Positions 16,565-25,635 are shown, numbered from the stretch's first letter. The stretch: DNA of 64,000 nucleotides from Bacillus licheniformis DSM 13 = ATCC 14580 (GCF_000011645.1 NC_006270.3:2539501-2603500), one strand, 5' to 3'. The notes: generated by a model not told the origin, from the sequence alone. A program made the numbers and translations.

Positions 16565-17599
16565 TTATAGCTGGTTCATCATTTGATACATTGGCAAAAG
16601 CATGGACAAATAAAGAATTAATATCATCGCCGCGGTTAGCCCGTAAATCAATGGCTGGATCAGGCCTGTCCATTTTTCGGCCTTTCTTTCAAGCCGCTCA
16701 ATCAAAAACTGACTATATGAATACAGCTCTCTGTATAAGTGCCCATTTAGTTGGCCGTGTGCAACAGCCTTTGCTAAATCATTTTCATAAAACGGATGTC
16801 CGGCCAGCATCTGCTCCAGACTCTCCCCCTGTTTCAGCCGCTCGATCAAGCGCTTCGCTTCATTTTTATGAAATCGTAAAAACGGCTGGCTTTCAAATGC
16901 TTTTAAACTGTCATATACAGACAGACCCGCTTGCAAAAGATTGCTCAGCTGGAGCGATAAAAAATAGCTGTTGAATAGTTTGAAGGTTTGGCCCAGCAAG
17001 GGAATTGTAATGAGAAAGGCCATTTTGTCTTCTGGAGGTTTATGGCGGAATGAACACAGATAATAGAGGGATAGAGCTGCGGCAACCAGCGGCAGTCCCG
17101 CGAAAAAAAGATAAAAGTGATCGAAAACATAAAAGATGAGAGTCGTTGCAAAAGACGTTTCAACGTTCATCGATTCATAGATGGCGGAAAATTGCGGAAC
17201 TATTGCTGATTTCATAATAGAGATGATGACGCAGACCGTTAAAACTAAAAACAAGGGGTATCTGGCGGCTTTCTTTAATTTTTCGCTTTGAGCGATCTTG
17301 CGGTGAAGCAGCTCTCCGCTCTGCCTAAAGGCAAATGGCAAATTCCCGTGCTGTTCGGCAAAGTAAACAATGGTGACAGCATCCTTGTGAAAGGAAATCA
17401 TTTCAAGAACTTGAAACACAGGACACCCTTCTGTCAGCTTCTCCATCGCAAATGTCAGATCCGCTCTTCGTCTTTCATTCAATTGCAATTTCAGCATACT
17501 TAAAGCATCCAAAATCGTATAGCCACTCTGCATCATGTCTCCTAGTTTTTTCAGAAGGTCCGCCTGTTCCCGGACAGGCCACTTCATTTTAATCTTCAT
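16565..17599 (-). CDS. comGB: ComGB, pseudopilus membrane platform protein
   Basis: 344 aa GspF/PilC-family inner membrane protein on which the pseudopilus is assembled. Hydrophobic segments lie near 115-135, 155-180 and the C-terminus (AMILILYLSMLLPM). It overlaps comGA by 11 bases. Confidence 0.92.
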   Translation of the reverse strand: MKIKMKWPVREQADLLKKLGDMMQSGYTILDALSMLKLQLNERRRADLTFAMEKLTEGCPVFQVLEMISFHKDAVTIVYFAEQHGNLPFAFRQSGELLHRKIAQSEKLKKAARYPLFLVLTVCVIISIMKSAIVPQFSAIYESMNVETSFATTLIFYVFDHFYLFFAGLPLVAAALSLYYLCSFRHKPPEDKMAFLITIPLLGQTFKLFNSYFLSLQLSNLLQAGLSVYDSLKAFESQPFLRFHKNEAKRLIERLKQGESLEQMLAGHPFYENDLAKAVAHGQLNGHLYRELYSYSQFLIERLERKAEKWTGLIQPLIYGLTAAMILILYLSMLLPMYQMMNQL

Positions 17600-18653
17600 G
17601 GCCTATCCAGCGTTCATAAGTTTTCGACGGCAGATATCCGAGTGCTATTCCCTTGCGGATCAGCATTTTTAAGGTGTCTGTTTTGATGCCACCGCATCTG
17701 CCTTTTGCTTCTTCGATGCAGAGATTAAGGCTTTTTCCGTACAAAAGTTCAAAGACGCTTGCTCTTCTAACTGGTCTCGACAATCTGCAATACAAAGTGC
17801 AGCTGTCGCCGCAAAACGGACAGACGATATCGACAAGACGCTGGGCGCTGACTGCGACCAATGTTTGTTCAATTTCTGTCATATCAACGCCGAGCTCGAG
17901 CAGCCTGTATATCGCACCTTTAGCATTTTTCGCATGCATGCTCGATAGAACAAGGTGTCCCGTCAAAGCTGCCCTGACTGCGATTTGGGCTGTTTCGGCA
18001 TCGCGAATTTCCCCTAGGATGATCATGTCCGGATCGTGGCGCAGCACCGCCTTCAACCCCGCAGAATAAGTCATGCCCGCTTTTTCGTTCACTTGTACTT
18101 GCAAAATGTTTTCGCTTCTTGATTCGACCGGGTCTTCCAACGTAATGATATTTCGCTTAAAATGCCGCTTGGCGTAGTCAATTAAAGAATAGAGTGTTGT
18201 CGTTTTTCCCGAGCCTGTCGGGCCGGTGAAAAGCATTAATCCGTGGGAATGCTTCAGAAAAGACAGCAGCTTGAATGTTGCACTCGGGAACAATGAGAGC
18301 TTTGTGAGCGGCTTGCTGCTCATCTTGGGAAGAAGCCTGATGACCAAGCTTTCATCATGGATGGTGGGCAGAGTGGACATCCTTAAATGAACGGGCTCAC
18401 GGTTGATATAAAGAGTTAAAGCCCCGCTTTGCGGCAGCCGTCTCTCGCCAATGTCCATCGAAGAAAGAAATTTAAAGTGAGAAATGAGTCTAGAGCACTC
18501 ATTTCTCGTTAATCCGTCTTTTTGAAACAGTTCGTCATCAATCCTGAAGCGTACCACCGCCTCTTTTTCACCGGGAACAATATGAATGTCTGACGCCTTC
18601 ATTCTATATGCCTCGTCAATTAATCTTCCGCTTAATGATTCGATCGTGTACAA
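17589..18653 (-). CDS. comGA: ComGA, competence traffic ATPase
   Basis: 354 aa GspE/PilB-type ATPase powering pseudopilus assembly at the membrane. Walker A is GPTGSGKTTTL (about 140-150), the Asp box is ITLEDPVE and Walker B is MIILGEIRDAET. A zinc-type Cys pair (CPFCGDSC) lies near 265. The start is TTG at 18653 (MYTIES), nine bases after GGAGG and aligned with the B. subtilis start; an ATG five bases earlier is out of frame. ComK activates this operon in B. subtilis, but I find no clean paired ComK box in 18654-18809. Confidence 0.93.
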   Translation of the reverse strand: MYTIESLSGRLIDEAYRMKASDIHIVPGEKEAVVRFRIDDELFQKDGLTRNECSRLISHFKFLSSMDIGERRLPQSGALTLYINREPVHLRMSTLPTIHDESLVIRLLPKMSSKPLTKLSLFPSATFKLLSFLKHSHGLMLFTGPTGSGKTTTLYSLIDYAKRHFKRNIITLEDPVESRSENILQVQVNEKAGMTYSAGLKAVLRHDPDMIILGEIRDAETAQIAVRAALTGHLVLSSMHAKNAKGAIYRLLELGVDMTEIEQTLVAVSAQRLVDIVCPFCGDSCTLYCRLSRPVRRASVFELLYGKSLNLCIEEAKGRCGGIKTDTLKMLIRKGIALGYLPSKTYERWIGHED

Positions 18654-18809
18654 ACCATTGCGCCTCCTTTCTAAGCGCAGTTTATACGAAAACCATCGGA
18701 AGCATCAAATCCATAAAAAGCGCAAATCAAGCCGAATACGTAACAAAAACGGAATCTCCGAATACCGATTTGACTATTTTATTCGACTTCAAGCCGCTGA
18801 AATAGAAAT

Positions 18810-19649
18810 TTAAACCTGCTCTTCGGCCTTGCCGTCTTCATGGATGCAGAAGCCTTTATTGCAAAGCGCCTTAGCAAGACTCTGTTCTGTTTTAATATGT
18901 GAAAAATCCATGCCGAGCTTCACAACTGTTTGGGCAATCTCCGGTCTCAAACCCGAAAGAACCGTTTCAACGCCAAGCAGCTTTGTGCTGTCTACGACTT
19001 TGAACAACTGATGGGCGACCATCGTATCGACAACAGGAACACCGGAAATATCAATAAAAAGATGCGAGAGATGAAGCTCAGCACACTGCGTGAGCGCAGA
19101 TTCAATGATCACCGTTGCCCTGTGAGTATCAATTTCACCAATGAGCGGCAGCACACCGATGTGCTCTGATACCGGTATGACCGGTGCGCTCAGTTCGCGA
19201 ATCATCTCGGTCTGCGCCTTCAATTGGCTCTTTGTCGTATGCTCATATTCAAGAATAAACTGCTCTATGACCTCATCCATCATTAAGTGAAGCTGTTTAT
19301 TCCAGATAAAAAAATCTTTTTTCGAACTGTCTGGTGCATGTTCATCTGAAAATTGCTCGATCTCATCTATTAAAAGTTCACGGCACACTTTAAAACCATT
19401 TATGCTTTCGGTAACCGGAATTTGGCTGACAGCCCTGTCGTAGGCAATTTCCTTGGCGCACCCGGAAGCTTTATTCCAGCATAGCGCCTGTTCATCTTTG
19501 GCAAATACCTTTGAAACAGCCAGTATAAAGTCCTTGTATTGCTGTGCCGTTTTTTCTTTTTCAGACGCTGTTCGGGACAGCCATTCATCTGTGATTCTGT
19601 CCGCCTGTTTGACCAGATACTCATAAAGGGCTGCATGCTTGTTTTCCAT
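18810..19649 (-). CDS. rsbRD: RsbRD (YqhA), stressosome RsbR paralogue
   Basis: 279 aa stressosome component controlling sigma-B. The N-terminal half is a globin-like sensor region, and the C-terminal 120 residues are a STAS domain starting near VIPVSEHIGVLPLIGEID, with the phosphorylatable Thr region DISGVPVVDTMVAHQ. The ATG at 19649 is chosen since GAGGAGG precedes it; a frame extends five codons upstream. In B. subtilis, as I recall, yqxL and yqhB lie between comGA and this gene; they are absent here. Confidence 0.9.
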   Translation of the reverse strand: MENKHAALYEYLVKQADRITDEWLSRTASEKEKTAQQYKDFILAVSKVFAKDEQALCWNKASGCAKEIAYDRAVSQIPVTESINGFKVCRELLIDEIEQFSDEHAPDSSKKDFFIWNKQLHLMMDEVIEQFILEYEHTTKSQLKAQTEMIRELSAPVIPVSEHIGVLPLIGEIDTHRATVIIESALTQCAELHLSHLFIDISGVPVVDTMVAHQLFKVVDSTKLLGVETVLSGLRPEIAQTVVKLGMDFSHIKTEQSLAKALCNKGFCIHEDGKAEEQV

Positions 19650-19756
19650 GTCAATCCTCCTCATTGTTTTCCCTTTAAATCAATCGCTTAATGACCAACT
19701 GATTTGAATGCTATGTATAAAACGAAATCGATTGTCAACACTATATGTAAGCGCAT

Positions 19757-19828
19757 TGGGCTATAGCCAAGCGGTAAGGCAACGGACTTTGACTCCGTGA
19801 CGCGCTGGTTCGAATCCAGCTAGCCCAG
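19757..19828 (+). tRNA. tRNA-Gln (anticodon UUG)
   Basis: The cloverleaf is complete: acceptor TGGGCTA/TAGCCCA, D arm with GCGGTAAGGC, anticodon stem ACGGA/TCCGT with loop CTTTGAC (anticodon TTG) and T arm CTGGTTCGAATCCAG. CCA is not encoded. It reads Gln CAA/CAG codons. Confidence 0.96.
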
Positions 19829-19838
19829 TTACACAGGC

Positions 19839-19891
19839 GAAAAAACGAAGATATGCTGAACATGCAATATGTCAGCAATCTTCGTTTTTTT
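19839..19891. terminator. Bidirectional terminator between tRNA-Gln and mgsR
   Basis: AAAAAACGAAGAT pairs with ATCTTCGTTTTTT around an inner TGCTGA/TCAGCA stem. A and T runs on the two sides serve both strands. Confidence 0.85.
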
Positions 19892-20268
19892 CAGGAAACA
19901 GAACGGTGTAAGGTGTGTTTTTTTAATTTTAAGAGTTCGCCGGGATTGTATCCGACGACCAGCTTATCGCCGTTTACGATAATCGGGCGTCTCAGCAGCT
20001 TTGGCTTTTGAATTAACAATTCCAGCACTTCGCTTACCGTTAATTCTTCAATATCAAGATTTAACTCTTTAAATGCCTGGCTTCTTGTCGCCAATATTTC
20101 ATCGATTCCTTCGGTCGTGAGAGACAAAATATGTTTCAATTCATCCTGGTTCGGCGTTTCCCTGAAAAGATGCCGTTCTGTAAAATCAACCTGGTTCGCT
20201 TTCAGCCAATGTTTCGTTTTTCGGCATGATGTGCAGCTCGGGTATGAATAAAAGGTCAGCTCTTCCAT
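19891..20268 (-). CDS. mgsR: MgsR (YqgZ), Spx-family stress regulator
   Basis: 125 aa member of the ArsC/Spx fold family; modulates part of the sigma-B general stress regulon by binding RNA polymerase. The redox switch CTSC is at residues 10-13 (YSYPSCTSCRKTK). RRPIIVNGDKLVVGY is the family's conserved C-terminal strand. A clear sigma-B promoter precedes it, giving the feed-forward loop known in B. subtilis. Confidence 0.92.
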   Translation of the reverse strand: MEELTFYSYPSCTSCRKTKHWLKANQVDFTERHLFRETPNQDELKHILSLTTEGIDEILATRSQAFKELNLDIEELTVSEVLELLIQKPKLLRRPIIVNGDKLVVGYNPGELLKLKKHTLHRSVS

Positions 20269-20314
20269 GAATGATTCCTCCTTAAATGTACTGACTTTGT
20301 CTTTGTATGTTTCA

Positions 20315-20340
20315 GTACCCGTGATGTTTTCCGTTTAAAC
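20315..20340 (-). promoter_or_regulatory. Sigma-B promoter of mgsR
   Basis: On the minus strand GTTTAA (20340-20335), 14 bases, GGGTAC (20320-20315). This closely matches the sigma-B consensus GTTTAA-N13/15-GGGTAT. Confidence 0.82.
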
Positions 20341-20414
20341 ACGTGACAGGTTATTTTTTAAATTCCTTATCACAAAATTGTAAAAAATGAATTGTTTTTC
20401 CCAAAATGAAAATG

Positions 20415-20444
20415 TTTACATTTTAAGATAAATTGATTTATAAT
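20415..20444 (+). promoter_or_regulatory. Sigma-A promoter of yqgY
   Basis: TTTACA (20415-20420), 18 bases, TATAAT (20439-20444), 33 bases before the yqgY ATG. Confidence 0.7.
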
Positions 20445-20476
20445 GAAATCAAAGGGGCTTTTTGGGAGGGATATAA

Positions 20477-20722
20477 ATGAATCGCATGTTCCGTGTGTTA
20501 GGTTTCTGGACAGGTATCTTTGCGGTCATGTTTTATTTAGGAAATATGAAAGATGCATCACTGCTGTTCTTCGGTCAAACTGTATTTTTTGTGTTCTTAT
20601 CGTATCTCAACTTGACCGAGCGGATGTACATTTATATTTTCGGTGCTTACTTGACAATCTTTTTTGCCGCATTTACATATTATTCTGTGTTCATTATGGT
20701 TCCCGGACAGGGAGGCCATTAA
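20477..20722 (+). CDS. yqgY: YqgY, small membrane protein (DUF2626-like)
   Basis: 81 aa with three hydrophobic stretches (about 6-22, 28-45 and 52-75), so a small integral membrane protein. GGGAGG precedes the ATG. Function unknown. Confidence 0.82.
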   Translation: MNRMFRVLGFWTGIFAVMFYLGNMKDASLLFFGQTVFFVFLSYLNLTERMYIYIFGAYLTIFFAAFTYYSVFIMVPGQGGH

Positions 20723-20754
20723 AAAAAGACGATCCAGATGGATCGTCTTTTTTT
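20721..20754. terminator. Bidirectional terminator between yqgY and yqgX
   Basis: AAAAAAAGACGATCC pairs with GGATCGTCTTTTTTT. Confidence 0.88.
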
Positions 20755-20759
20755 ATGTT

Positions 20760-21398
20760 TTACAAAGTAAATCCGTTGATGAACGGGTTTTGTTCCTGTT
20801 CTGTTGCAATGTCCGTCTCGGGGCCGTGCCCGCTTAACACAAGCGTCTCTTCCGGAAGTGTCAGCAGTTTTTGATGAATACTGTCCATCAGCACCTTTTG
20901 ATTGCCCCCCGGCAGGTCTGTACGCCCGATCCCTCCTTTAAACAAAACATCGCCGGAAACGATCAGGTTTTCCTCTTCGGCATAATACGAGACGCTGCCC
21001 GGAGAATGCCCAGGCGTAAAGAGCATGCGGAGCGTAAAAGGGCCGATTTTAAGGTCTCCCTCTTCTTCGATCAGATGATCTGCTTTTTCTGCTGTGATCG
21101 TCTGCCCTGTAAGCAGCGCTGAACCGTTTAATGAAGGATCAGTCAGCCATTCAGCTTCATTTTTATGCACGTATACAGGAATGTTCCATTCTTTTCTGAC
21201 ATTGTCCACAGCTCCGATATGATCAAAATGAGCGTGAGTGAGCAATACGGCAAGAGGTTTCAGCCCGTTTTCTTTTATGTATGCATTCAGCTTCCCTGAT
21301 TCGCTGCCTGGATCAAATATTAAGCAGGTGCCGTCATCATTGGATAAAATATAAGCGTTCGTCTGGATAGGCCCTAAAGGCATTCTTCTCCATTTCAT
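20760..21398 (-). CDS. yqgX: YqgX, metallo-beta-lactamase-fold hydrolase (glyoxalase II-like)
   Basis: 212 aa. The metal motif is THAHFDHIG, with later ligands in TPGHSPGS, SGDVLF and LSGHGPET. The family hydrolyses thioesters such as those formed with low-molecular-weight thiols. The ATG at 21398 (MKWRRMPLGP) is preceded by GAGGTG at good spacing and matches B. subtilis; a GTG three codons upstream overlaps that RBS and is less likely. Confidence 0.88.
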   Translation of the reverse strand: MKWRRMPLGPIQTNAYILSNDDGTCLIFDPGSESGKLNAYIKENGLKPLAVLLTHAHFDHIGAVDNVRKEWNIPVYVHKNEAEWLTDPSLNGSALLTGQTITAEKADHLIEEEGDLKIGPFTLRMLFTPGHSPGSVSYYAEEENLIVSGDVLFKGGIGRTDLPGGNQKVLMDSIHQKLLTLPEETLVLSGHGPETDIATEQEQNPFINGFTL

Positions 21399-21475
21399 TA
21401 TTTTCACCTCAGATTCATCTTTCTTTGTTCCATTATGAAGGTTTTGTGAGAAACTTTCAATGAATCATGTTGTCC

Positions 21476-21504
21476 TCGACAAATTTGATGAAAACGGTTA
21501 AAAT
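21476..21504 (+). promoter_or_regulatory. Candidate sigma-A promoter of yqgW
   Basis: TCGACA (21476-21481), 17 bases, TAAAAT (21499-21504). Confidence 0.5.
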
Positions 21505-21553
21505 AAAATTGGAAATATACTGCAGGGGATCCAAGCGAAGGGGGTTTATATTG

Positions 21554-21727
21554 ATGTTGCTCGTGATCATTTTCGGTCTAGTCACGATATTATCTGCTCT
21601 TGGGGTTCTTCGTTCTCTTAAACAAATCAACGTTCTTGGCATCTTGTTCGGCGGGGCGGCTTTTTTAGTGTTCGGATGGTTTACCGTCATGACAATTATT
21701 AACAGCGGGTATCCGACAGTCCACTAA
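21554..21727 (+). CDS. yqgW: YqgW, small membrane protein (DUF2759-like)
   Basis: 57 aa, two predicted membrane helices (LLVIIFGLVTILSALGVL and LFGGAAFLVFGWFTVM). The frame is open to 21467, but the ATG at 21554 follows AAGGGGG and the upstream part overlaps the promoter, so I take the short form. Function unknown. Confidence 0.78.
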   Translation: MLLVIIFGLVTILSALGVLRSLKQINVLGILFGGAAFLVFGWFTVMTIINSGYPTVH

Positions 21728-21743
21728 ACCCGATGCCTTTAGA

Positions 21744-21790
21744 CAAAGACAGCCTTATTCCGTTATTTCGGAACAAGGCTGTCTTTCTTA
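21744..21790. terminator. Bidirectional terminator between yqgW and yqgV
   Basis: AAAGACAGCCTT (+TATTCCG) pairs with (CGGAACA+)AGGCTGTCTTT. The T tract is short on both sides. Confidence 0.75.
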
Positions 21791-22102
21791 TTGACTGAAA
21801 TGACGCTGAACGCTTGCAAGCTTGCCCTCCATCGTCGTTTTCTTATCACGGCGGTCGTCAATCCTGATATTTGTCGCTACTCTGTGGATGCCTTTTTGGA
21901 AAGGCGCTTCGTGAATCGTCTGAATCACCTGAAATAAATCGCTTAGTTCCCCTTCAATCAAAGTATTCATCGGTGTCAGCTGATAATTGATTTTGCCCTC
22001 TTTTTTAAATCCTTCCAAAATGGTTTGAATCTCCGCTACATACGCGCTTACGCTCGGAGTCTCGGTACCGATCGGTATGATGGTGACGTCTGCTATGGCC
22101 AC
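21788..22102 (-). CDS. yqgV: YqgV, MTH1187/YkoF-type thiamine-binding-like protein
   Basis: 104 aa small ferredoxin-like fold protein of the DUF77 family. Typical features are VTIIPIGTETPSVSAYV at the start and YQLTPMNTLIEGEL. Some relatives bind thiamine; the role here is unproven. 15 bases after yqgU. Confidence 0.82.
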   Translation of the reverse strand: MAIADVTIIPIGTETPSVSAYVAEIQTILEGFKKEGKINYQLTPMNTLIEGELSDLFQVIQTIHEAPFQKGIHRVATNIRIDDRRDKKTTMEGKLASVQRHFSQ

Positions 22103-22117
22103 TGTCCATTCTCCTTT

Positions 22118-23227
22118 CTATTCTTTGGTCACAAGGGGCGCTGCTGTTTTTGAGTTGAGTGAAATGATTTGATCCTGAGTATAGCCGTACAATGCATAAT
22201 CCCCGTCAGGAGATAAGGTAATCGGAAGCATTTCCACTTTTTCACGAATGACTTCCCGCTTGCCTGATTTGAGGTTGACGGAAATCAGATCATACAAGGA
22301 GCCCGACTCATTTGGCTGATACGTATAAAACAGCTCATGCCGAGGGTCATAACCGTATTCCATCGGTGACAGGCTGCCATATTCCGAGAACAGCGGCAAC
22401 TTGAAAGAGATTTTCTTTTCCGATGAAGAAACGTCTGAAAATATGTAGGTGCCCTGGCGCTGATCGGATGAAGGCGTTACGATGAGCCGCATATCGCCTA
22501 CAATATCGAGAAGTACGGCATCGCCTGCGAGCTTCTTTTCCCGTCCGTCCGCTGTGCTGTAGGAATAAACAGGAGCCGGCTTTTCCCGGTCCCGTTCATT
22601 CCATTTGATATATTCAAAAGTGTCGGCGGAAGTCCAATGAATAAAGGCGGCCTGTGCGATGTTTTTTTCCGTTTGCTCTTCTTTTGCATCAATTAGGCTT
22701 GATTCATAATTCCAGTCTTTCGTGAATGTTGTGACATATAAAAGAGAAGGATCGAATCGATTCCAGTCCACTTGCAACTCATGCGTGCGAAATTTTTTTG
22801 CAAACAGCTGTTTCCCCTGTAAATTAAGCAAAGTTAACTTCATTTCAGAGCCGTTTCCGGCGGTTTGGATAAGAATCATGCCTTTTTCACTGTTGACTTC
22901 CGACGCTATCAGCCTGTCATCTGTCTTGTAGATCGTTTTGCCCGTCCCTTTAAATATATCATATGATTTGATTTCACTTCCTCCGACCGGATCGGTTGCG
23001 GTGTATATAACGGTTTCATTATCAAGCCATCCTGCCGTCTCATCAAAGTGCCGGTCCTTCAGCGCTATCACTTTTTTATCTTTTACTGCTGCACCGCTTT
23101 CTCTTTTCCCTTCCGGCTCCTCATGATGAACGCTTTTTGATCCTTCTTGATGCTGCGGCGTGCAACCAGCCGCAGCCACGGCCATCAGAGCGGCAATAAT
23201 CAATAATGAAACTCTCAAACCGGCCAT
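22118..23227 (-). CDS. yqgU: YqgU, putative lipoprotein
   Basis: 369 aa. Signal peptide with lipobox AAAGC (residues 18-22), then a Glu/Lys-rich linker and a strand-rich domain with repeated short motifs that suggests a beta-propeller (inference). Likely attached outside the membrane. Function unknown; conserved between yqgV and yqgT. Confidence 0.82.
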   Translation of the reverse strand: MAGLRVSLLIIAALMAVAAAGCTPQHQEGSKSVHHEEPEGKRESGAAVKDKKVIALKDRHFDETAGWLDNETVIYTATDPVGGSEIKSYDIFKGTGKTIYKTDDRLIASEVNSEKGMILIQTAGNGSEMKLTLLNLQGKQLFAKKFRTHELQVDWNRFDPSLLYVTTFTKDWNYESSLIDAKEEQTEKNIAQAAFIHWTSADTFEYIKWNERDREKPAPVYSYSTADGREKKLAGDAVLLDIVGDMRLIVTPSSDQRQGTYIFSDVSSSEKKISFKLPLFSEYGSLSPMEYGYDPRHELFYTYQPNESGSLYDLISVNLKSGKREVIREKVEMLPITLSPDGDYALYGYTQDQIISLNSKTAAPLVTKE

Positions 23228-23281
23228 TCTCCCTCCATAAATGTTTGGCTGTCTAATTTACGATTTTCACCGTGAAAAGTT

Positions 23282-24406
23282 TCAGCTTTCAAAAAAACAG
23301 GATGCCCAAAGTATTCCTCTGCTTTTACAATATATATCGTCAAATTGTTTCAGCGGTAAAGGATTTTTTCCTTTGCCAAGTTCAACAGTATATCCTTCTC
23401 TTCCGTAATAATGAATAAACCAATCTCTAAATCCTGCATAGCTGTCTATATATCTGACGCCCTTATAACCGCTCAGGCGCTCAAATGTTTGGATCACATC
23501 AGCTGATTCAGGAGGCTCCAATCCCTTGTATCCCCAATAAATTTCCTCCCCCTGTGTGTGAAGCGCCACAAGCCGGTCAGGCGGCTCGTTTGCGATTAAA
23601 TCCCTCATCGCTGCCGCTTCCGGTTCTGTCAGCGGTTCATCTCCGGGGTAGTCTCTGTAGGAAGGGGATTTAGGCGGTTTTCTTTGTTTTTCGATCTCCC
23701 AGAAAGACGGAAACTGATTATTTAAATCCACTCCGTTTATATTGGCTTTCCATTCCCGGAAATCCGGCTGATGCTCGTTCATCTCATCCAGCGCTTCTCT
23801 CGCGATCCCAAGATGACCGGGGCCGTTAAGTACAAGGTCAACACCGTCGGGATTAACGATCGGCACGACGGAAAGCTTTGTTGATGAAAAAATATCGAGC
23901 GGCGAAAAACCTAAAGCGGTCTGGCCTGTACATAAATGATAACAGTATTCTTTGAGCCATTTCATCAAAACAGAAGTGGTGATCCATTCATTGGCATGAA
24001 AAGAGGCATTCATATGCGTTCTTTTTCCGGCATTTTCAGCTCCAAGGAGCAGTTCATATATAGGCTGGCCCATGCTTGAGCGGCCGATGATACGGGAAGT
24101 AACAAACGGAAAGCATTCCGTCAATCTGCCAATTTCCTTTTTCAGTTCTGCTGAATCGTAAACGGCTGTTTTTGTCAGCCACTGTTCATCTTCAAACGTG
24201 TATTGATTCGCCAATAATTGCAGCTGTTCATATGTTTCTGCTGCTTGAACGTTTTTTCCTGCATGAAAAGATACTCCCGGAAAATAAAGTTCGTCCGCGG
24301 ATACATTTGCATTTGCACTGATTAAAAGCGGTTCGGGTATGTTCAGAATGTCAGACAGTCTTTCCATATTCTGCTTTAACTCCGGTTTGATGTTGATGAA
24401 TGCCAT
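23282..24406 (-). CDS. yqgT: YqgT, M14 zinc peptidase (gamma-D-glutamyl-L-diamino acid endopeptidase type)
   Basis: 374 aa carboxypeptidase-A-fold peptidase predicted to cut peptidoglycan stem peptides. The zinc ligands are in NASFHANEWIT (HxxE) and ALHTQGEE; NPDGVDLVLNGPG and GYTVELGKG, with the catalytic Glu, complete the M14 set. The ATG at 24406 (MAFINIK) follows GGGAGGG. There is no signal peptide, so it may act inside the cell on recycled muropeptides. Confidence 0.87.
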   Translation of the reverse strand: MAFINIKPELKQNMERLSDILNIPEPLLISANANVSADELYFPGVSFHAGKNVQAAETYEQLQLLANQYTFEDEQWLTKTAVYDSAELKKEIGRLTECFPFVTSRIIGRSSMGQPIYELLLGAENAGKRTHMNASFHANEWITTSVLMKWLKEYCYHLCTGQTALGFSPLDIFSSTKLSVVPIVNPDGVDLVLNGPGHLGIAREALDEMNEHQPDFREWKANINGVDLNNQFPSFWEIEKQRKPPKSPSYRDYPGDEPLTEPEAAAMRDLIANEPPDRLVALHTQGEEIYWGYKGLEPPESADVIQTFERLSGYKGVRYIDSYAGFRDWFIHYYGREGYTVELGKGKNPLPLKQFDDIYCKSRGILWASCFFES

Positions 24407-24512
24407 CAATGATCCCTCCCACAATAGCATATGAGGAATGCTCGTTTAAAAACTCTCCCGGCTTGCACTTGAAAATCGCTTTTTCAATGAGGGTTCACCC
24501 CGGTTTCGCGCG

Positions 24513-24546
24513 CAAAAAAAACTTCCGCCTGACAAGGCGGAAGTTC
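24513..24546 (-). terminator. Terminator of the siderophore-binding lipoprotein gene
   Basis: AACTTCCGCC and GGCGGAAGTT form a hairpin; on the minus strand TTTTTTTGCG follows. Confidence 0.85.
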
Positions 24547-24548
24547 TT

Positions 24549-25496
24549 CTATTTTGTTAAGTTTTCTGTAATAAATTCGAGCTGGCCCTCTAATGAAATC
24601 GGATCGGAAAAATAGAAGCCGACAGGGTCGATTTTATAGACATGTTGGTTTTTGACCGCCCCAAGGTTCTTCCAAATGGATGTATTAAGCACGGCGCTGT
24701 CGTCTCCGCTTGATTCCCAAGGTCCTATAAATATATAATCTCCAGCGAAATCAGGCAGCTTTTCTAAGGAAATGCTCGTGTAGCCCGGGCCTTCGTCGAT
24801 TGCTTTTTCCTTTGTCAGCTTTGTCGCCTTTAAGCCGAGATCTTGGTAAACAATGCTTCCTCCCCTTCCGAATTGATCGCCGAATACAAAGATTTCTTTA
24901 CCGTTAGTTTGCATAATGGAAACCGTTTTGTTCCCGACAGCTTTTTGAACTTTTGATTTGGCCGCCGCAACTTTTTTGTCCCATTCAGCCAGCCATTTCT
25001 CCGCTTGATCTTCAGTGCCTGTCATTTTTGCGAAATCCTTCAGCCGTTCAGTGCTATTCAGACTGTCATATTTCAACGCGACCGTCGGAGCGATTTTTTC
25101 CAGCTTTTCGATATCAGCGCCTTGGGTCGTCCATACGACAATCAAGTCCGGTTTTAATTGAATAACCTTTTCAGCAGAATTTCCTTCACCTATGTTTGTC
25201 ACACCATCGGTTTTCCCCTTGAAATAAGGATTCTTGAAAACCCTGTCAGGGGCGCCCACTACATTGAGACCGAGTGTCTTGAAATAGCCGAAATAATCGT
25301 CAGCCATGACAACCACCCGCTTCGGATGCTTCGGCACTTTAACCGTTCCGTTTTCAGCCTTGTATGTAATCGTTTCTTCGCTTTTTGATTTAGAAGAAGA
25401 ATCTTTGCTCTCTGTTTGATTGCCGCATGCTGTCAATGCTGCGATCAATAATAGTACAAAACACGCTGCCGCGATCGTCTTACCTTTAATATTCAC
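24549..25496 (-). CDS. Iron-siderophore ABC transporter substrate-binding lipoprotein
   Basis: 315 aa. Lipoprotein signal with lipobox LTAC at about residues 21-24. The two-lobed FhuD/BtuF type fold is indicated by KHPKRVVVMADDYFGYFKTLG and KVIQLKPDLIVVW. The ligand cannot be told. The start is GTG. A Fur box lies 37 bases upstream. No permease or ATPase is adjacent, so it must share one encoded elsewhere. B. subtilis has no such gene between yqgT and yqgS as far as I recall, so this looks like an insertion. Confidence 0.85.
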   Translation of the reverse strand: MNIKGKTIAAACFVLLLIAALTACGNQTESKDSSSKSKSEETITYKAENGTVKVPKHPKRVVVMADDYFGYFKTLGLNVVGAPDRVFKNPYFKGKTDGVTNIGEGNSAEKVIQLKPDLIVVWTTQGADIEKLEKIAPTVALKYDSLNSTERLKDFAKMTGTEDQAEKWLAEWDKKVAAAKSKVQKAVGNKTVSIMQTNGKEIFVFGDQFGRGGSIVYQDLGLKATKLTKEKAIDEGPGYTSISLEKLPDFAGDYIFIGPWESSGDDSAVLNTSIWKNLGAVKNQHVYKIDPVGFYFSDPISLEGQLEFITENLTK

Positions 25497-25532
25497 TCTT
25501 CATACCTTCTTTCCTGTTTGATCACCCGATAA

Positions 25533-25547
25533 AGAGAATCATTATCA
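25533..25547 (-). promoter_or_regulatory. Fur box
   Basis: On the minus strand TGATAATGATTCTCT. The left heptamer TGATAAT is a perfect half of the 7-1-7 Fur consensus TGATAATNATTATCA and the right half matches at 5 of 7. Implies iron repression of the lipoprotein gene. Confidence 0.8.
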
Positions 25548-25603
25548 ATTATATCATAACCGGCATCGGTTTGATCATGATTTTTATGACGGCCTCTTGT
25601 CAT

Positions 25604-25635
25604 TAAAAACAGGCCGGAACGATATCCGGCCTGCT
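25604..25635 (-). terminator. Terminator of yqgS
   Basis: AGGCCGGA and TCCGGCCT form a hairpin; on the minus strand GTTTTTAATG follows. Confidence 0.8.

Noticed and set aside
18654..18809. ComK box upstream of comGA
   Set aside because: No clean pair of AAAA-N5-TTTT elements could be found, although regulation by ComK is expected.
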